From the NCBI GenBank assembly GCA_050184115.1, contig JBFXAQ010000001.1, positions 372,001 to 436,000 on the forward strand: a stretch of 64,000 bases of DNA, read 5' to 3'. How positions within the stretch are numbered: position 1 is the first letter of the stretch; each line of letters starts with the position of its first letter. The notes below the pieces were generated by a model. The model was not told the origin of the DNA. It was given only the letters and a program-made list of their open reading frames with translations, and did not search any database. Shown piece by piece: positions 61,247 through 64,000 of the stretch. The DNA is from JACKNG01 sp050184115. Its GTDB lineage: Bacteria > Pseudomonadota > Gammaproteobacteria > Ga0077536. The position numbers were made by a program, and so were the translations under genes.

Positions 61247-62998
61247 ATGGCCAACCGGCGCAAGATCCGCCTCGGTGACCTGCTCGTCGAGCAGGGCGCG
61301 ATCACCGCGGCCCAGCTCGAGGGGGCGCTGGCGGCGCAGAAGACCTCCGGCGCCAAGCTCGGCACCATCCTGGTCGAACAGGGCTACGTCAGCGAGGACC
61401 AGTTGCTGAACCTGCTGTCGAGCCAGCTCAGCATCCCGCTGGTCGATCTCGTTCATTACAAGTTCGATGCCGACACGGTGCGACTGATCCCCGAGATCCA
61501 CGCGCGCCGCTTCCGCGCCATCGCGCTCAAGCAACAGCCTGACGGGCTACTCGTGGGGCTCGCCGACCCGACCAACATCTTCGCCTTCGACGAATTGGCG
61601 CGCATCGTCGGGCGGCCGATCGAAATGGCCGTGGTGCGCGAGCGCGACCTGCTGGCGGCCATCGACACGCTCTACCGACACGCCGAGAAGATCTCGGGCT
61701 TCGCCGAGGAGCTCGACCAGGAACTCTCCGAGAGCGATTTCGACGTCACTCAGTTGAGCGCCGCCGACGTCACCGATGCGCCGGTGGTCAAACTGCTGCA
61801 GTCGCTGTTCCAGGACGCCGTGCAGATCAAGGCATCCGACATCCATATCGAGCCGGACGAGGGGGTGCTGCGCATCCGCCAGCGCGTCGACGGCGTCCTG
61901 CAGGAACAGGTCCTGAACGAGAAGCGTATTGCCGCCGCCCTGGTCCAGCGCCTCAAGTTGATGGCCAATCTCGACATCTCCGAGAAGCGCCTGCCGCAGG
62001 ACGGCCGTTTCAGCATGCGCGTCCTCGACCGCGCCATCGACGTACGCATGTCGACCATGCCGGTGGCCTACGGCGAGGCCGTGGTATTGCGTCTGCTCGA
62101 CCAGACCGAGGGCGTGCGCGAACTCGCTCAGCTCGGCATGCCCAAGAACCTGATGACCCGCTTCCGCGGCGTCGTGCGCCGCCCGCACGGCATGGTCATC
62201 GTGACCGGCCCGACCGGCAGTGGTAAGACCACCACGCTGTATGCCGCGCTGCGCGAGCGAAACGTTCCCGAGACCAAGATCATCACCGTCGAGGATCCGG
62301 TCGAGTACCGCCTGCCGCGCATCAACCAGGTGCAGGTGCACGCCGATATCGGCCTGACGTTCGCGCGCGTGCTGCGCTCGACCCTGCGCCACGACCCCGA
62401 CGTCATCCTGGTCGGCGAGATGCGCGACGAGGAGACCGTCGAGATCGGTCTGCGCGCGGCCATGACCGGCCACCTCGTGCTCTCGACCCTGCACACCAAC
62501 GATGCCATCAGCTCGGTCGGTCGCCTGCTCGACATGGGCGCGCCGGGTTTCCTGCTCGCCTCGTCCCTGCACGCGGTGCTGGCGCAGCGCCTGGTACGGC
62601 GCATATGTCCGAGCTGCACCCAGCCGCATTCACCGACGGTGCAGGAAGCGGCGTGGCTGACGATGAGCATCGGTGCGGCGGCGCTGGATCACGAGTACCG
62701 TCACGGCGTCGGCTGCCACCATTGCAACAATACCGGTTACCAGGGCCGTATCGGCGTCTACGAACTGCTGGAGATCGACGGCGCGCTGGCGCAGGCCCTG
62801 GCGCGCGAAGACACCGCCGCCTTCGACGCCGCGGCGCGCCAGGCCAAGGGCTTCATGCCGCTCGATCGCGTCGCTTTCGCCTATGCCCGTCACCACGTCA
62901 CGACGCTCGAAGAAGTCGTACGCATCTCGGCTGACATCGCGACCGTGAGCGAGCCGGAAGACGACAGCTTCGAGGCCATCGAGCCGGCGGAGGCCTGA
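61247..62998 (+). CDS. mshE: MSHA pilus extension ATPase MshE
   Basis: A 583-residue GspE/PilB-family ATPase that powers pilin polymerisation. The N-terminal MshEN domain has the paired cyclic-di-GMP-binding pattern: RLGDLLVEQGAITAAQLEGA (8-27) and LGTILVEQGYVSEDQLLNLL (38-57). Walker A GPTGSGKT is at 321-328, the Asp and His boxes are present, and a tetracysteine zinc site (CPSC and CHHC) follows. In Vibrio, MshE binds cyclic-di-GMP to switch on MSHA pili; the motif here predicts the same. Confidence 0.95.
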   Translation: MANRRKIRLGDLLVEQGAITAAQLEGALAAQKTSGAKLGTILVEQGYVSEDQLLNLLSSQLSIPLVDLVHYKFDADTVRLIPEIHARRFRAIALKQQPDGLLVGLADPTNIFAFDELARIVGRPIEMAVVRERDLLAAIDTLYRHAEKISGFAEELDQELSESDFDVTQLSAADVTDAPVVKLLQSLFQDAVQIKASDIHIEPDEGVLRIRQRVDGVLQEQVLNEKRIAAALVQRLKLMANLDISEKRLPQDGRFSMRVLDRAIDVRMSTMPVAYGEAVVLRLLDQTEGVRELAQLGMPKNLMTRFRGVVRRPHGMVIVTGPTGSGKTTTLYAALRERNVPETKIITVEDPVEYRLPRINQVQVHADIGLTFARVLRSTLRHDPDVILVGEMRDEETVEIGLRAAMTGHLVLSTLHTNDAISSVGRLLDMGAPGFLLASSLHAVLAQRLVRRICPSCTQPHSPTVQEAAWLTMSIGAAALDHEYRHGVGCHHCNNTGYQGRIGVYELLEIDGALAQALAREDTAAFDAAARQAKGFMPLDRVAFAYARHHVTTLEEVVRISADIATVSEPEDDSFEAIEPAEA

Positions 62999-63049
62999 GA
63001 GCCCGTGAAGAATTCACCACGCCGGCCGCGACGTTCCCTGCACGGGCTC
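62999..63049 (+). repeat. Inverted repeat spanning the mshE-mshG gap
   Basis: Perfect 9-base arms GAGCCCGTG (62999-63007) and CACGGGCTC (63041-63049) bracket the intercistronic region, starting right after the mshE stop and ending seven bases before the mshG ATG. No T run follows. It could form an RNA hairpin that adjusts mshG translation or mRNA stability. Confidence 0.5.
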
Positions 63050-63055
63050 TGAGCC

Positions 63056-64000
63056 ATGGCGCACTTCAAGTACCGCGGACGGGACGGCGGCGGCGGGGTG
63101 GTCGAGGGCGTGCTCGAGGGCAACAGCCGCGACGCGGTCGCCAGCCAGCTGATGGCGAGCGGCATCATCCCGGTCGACATCGCCGAGCACGCCGCGGCCG
63201 GCGGCGGCGACGCGCTCGCCGGCCTGCGCGCGGCACTCACCCGGCGGCCGCCCGAACTCGAGGATCTCATCCTCTTCTCGCGCCAGATGTACACCCTGCT
63301 GCGCGCCGGCGTGCCGATCAACCAGGCCATGGCCGGCCTCGCGCGCTCGACCCGCAACGAGATGCTGGTCACCGCGCTCGGCAACATCCGCGCCGATCTC
63401 GAGAGCGGGCGCGAATTCTCCACCGCGCTCGGCCGTCACGGTGACATCTTCCCCAGCCTGTTCGTCAACACCGTACGCGTGGGCGAGAACACCGGTCGCC
63501 TCGACGATGCGCTGCTGCGCCTCGCCGAGTATCTCGAGCTCGAGCGCGACACCCGCGCGCGTATCAAGAGCGCGCTGCGCTATCCAAGCTTCGTGGTCAT
63601 TGCCATCGGTCTCGCCGTCGGCATCATCAACGTCGTCGTCGTGCCGCAGTTCGCCCGCATCTTCGAACGGGCCAAGGTCGAGCTGCCGCTGGCCACGCGC
63701 ATCCTCATCGGAACCTCGGACTTCTTCGTCGCCTGGTGGCCGATGATGATCGTGGCGGTGATTGGCGGCTGGTTCGGCGCACGGGCCTGGATACGCACGC
63801 CACGGGGACGCTACCAGTGGGACCGTTACAAACTGCGCCTGCCGGTCGTCGGTAGCATCCTCTACCGTGCGACGCTCGGCCGTTTCGCGCGCTCGTTCTC
63901 CATGTCTCTGGCGTCGGGCGTGCCTTTGCTGCAAGCCCTGTCGACGGTTTCGCGCGCCATCGACAATGATTACGTCGGCCAGCGCATCGCCGAGATGCGC
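63056..64000 (+). CDS. mshG: MSHA inner-membrane platform protein MshG, 3' cut by window edge
   Basis: The first 315 codons of a GspF/PilC-type polytopic protein that forms the core of the pilus motor. It begins MAHFKYRGRDGGGGVVEGVL, with a first GspF domain (LEDLILFSRQMYTLLRAGVP, FVNTVRVGENTGRLDDALLR), membrane segments (FVVIAIGLAVGIINVVVVPQ and MMIVAVIGGWFGARAWI) and the start of the second domain (TLGRFARSFSMSLASGVPLL). The frame is open to the last base, about 90 residues short of the usual length. Confidence 0.93.
   Translation, partial: MAHFKYRGRDGGGGVVEGVLEGNSRDAVASQLMASGIIPVDIAEHAAAGGGDALAGLRAALTRRPPELEDLILFSRQMYTLLRAGVPINQAMAGLARSTRNEMLVTALGNIRADLESGREFSTALGRHGDIFPSLFVNTVRVGENTGRLDDALLRLAEYLELERDTRARIKSALRYPSFVVIAIGLAVGIINVVVVPQFARIFERAKVELPLATRILIGTSDFFVAWWPMMIVAVIGGWFGARAWIRTPRGRYQWDRYKLRLPVVGSILYRATLGRFARSFSMSLASGVPLLQALSTVSRAIDNDYVGQRIAEMR

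Overview
The window is a stretch of very GC-rich bacterial chromosome packed with core genes. About 64 protein genes cover nearly all of it, many joined by ATGA/GTGA/TTGA stop-start overlaps. The gene content points to a high-GC gammaproteobacterium: Hda, SecB, HslVU, UbiE-UbiJ-UbiB, XerC behind dapF and a DUF484 gene, PilS-PilR, a YibN-SecB-GpsA run, and an MSHA pilus operon. I cannot name the genus. I see no rRNA, tRNA, CRISPR array, prophage or intact insertion sequence.

Layout. 1-3.7 kb (minus strand): NAD synthetase and succinyl-CoA synthetase (sucCD). 3.9-7.9 kb (plus): a small Cys-rich protein, the PilS-PilR two-component system, and the type IV pilin pilA with a sigma-54 promoter and a strong terminator. 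7.9-10.8 kb: a large membrane glycosyltransferase resembling eukaryotic TMTC O-mannosyltransferases, converging on a polyprenyl-phosphate-sugar-synthase-like glycosyltransferase; together with pilA these suggest a pilin O-glycosylation module. 10.8-13.7 kb: suhB and trmJ (divergent), then a duplicated trmJ tail with palindromic repeats, then purM. 13.9-19.4 kb: DUF2066, AI-2E-type permease, hda, WrbA-like and ArsC-like genes, a YihY/BrkB protein and acylphosphatase. 19.5-26.5 kb: proS, then ilvBNC, a phosphatidylserine decarboxylase-like gene with Cys at the pyruvoyl position, and pssA. 26.5-31.6 kb: uracil-DNA glycosylase, rimI, pagL-like lipid A deacylase, cysM, a PolB-like exonuclease, rlmD. 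31.5-38.4 kb: peptide ABC transporter parts (a lipoprotein binding protein and two permeases, no ATPase), an L,D-transpeptidase, two unknown envelope proteins and nagZ, a set that could serve peptidoglycan recycling. 38.4-47.3 kb: TraB/GumN-like protein, dapF, DUF484, xerC, hslVU, DUF971, ubiE-ubiJ-ubiB. 47.2-52.3 kb (minus): yibQ, ctpA, envC, gpmI. 52.5-54.5 kb: yibN-like rhodanese, secB, gpsA. 54.7 kb to the end: MSHA pilus operon mshI, a pilN-like gene, mshJ, K, L, M, N, E and the start of mshG, cut by the window edge.

The two pilus loci are the theme of the window: a sigma-54/PilSR-controlled pilin with neighbouring glycosyltransferases, and a separate MSHA machine whose ATPase MshE carries the N-terminal domain known to bind cyclic-di-GMP. 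The best candidates for something new are the pilin glycosylation module (7.4-10.8 kb), the diverged trmJ-tail duplication (12.35-12.67 kb), the Cys-type decarboxylase (24.9 kb) and the ATPase-less peptide transporter/L,D-transpeptidase/NagZ neighbourhood (31.5-38.4 kb).
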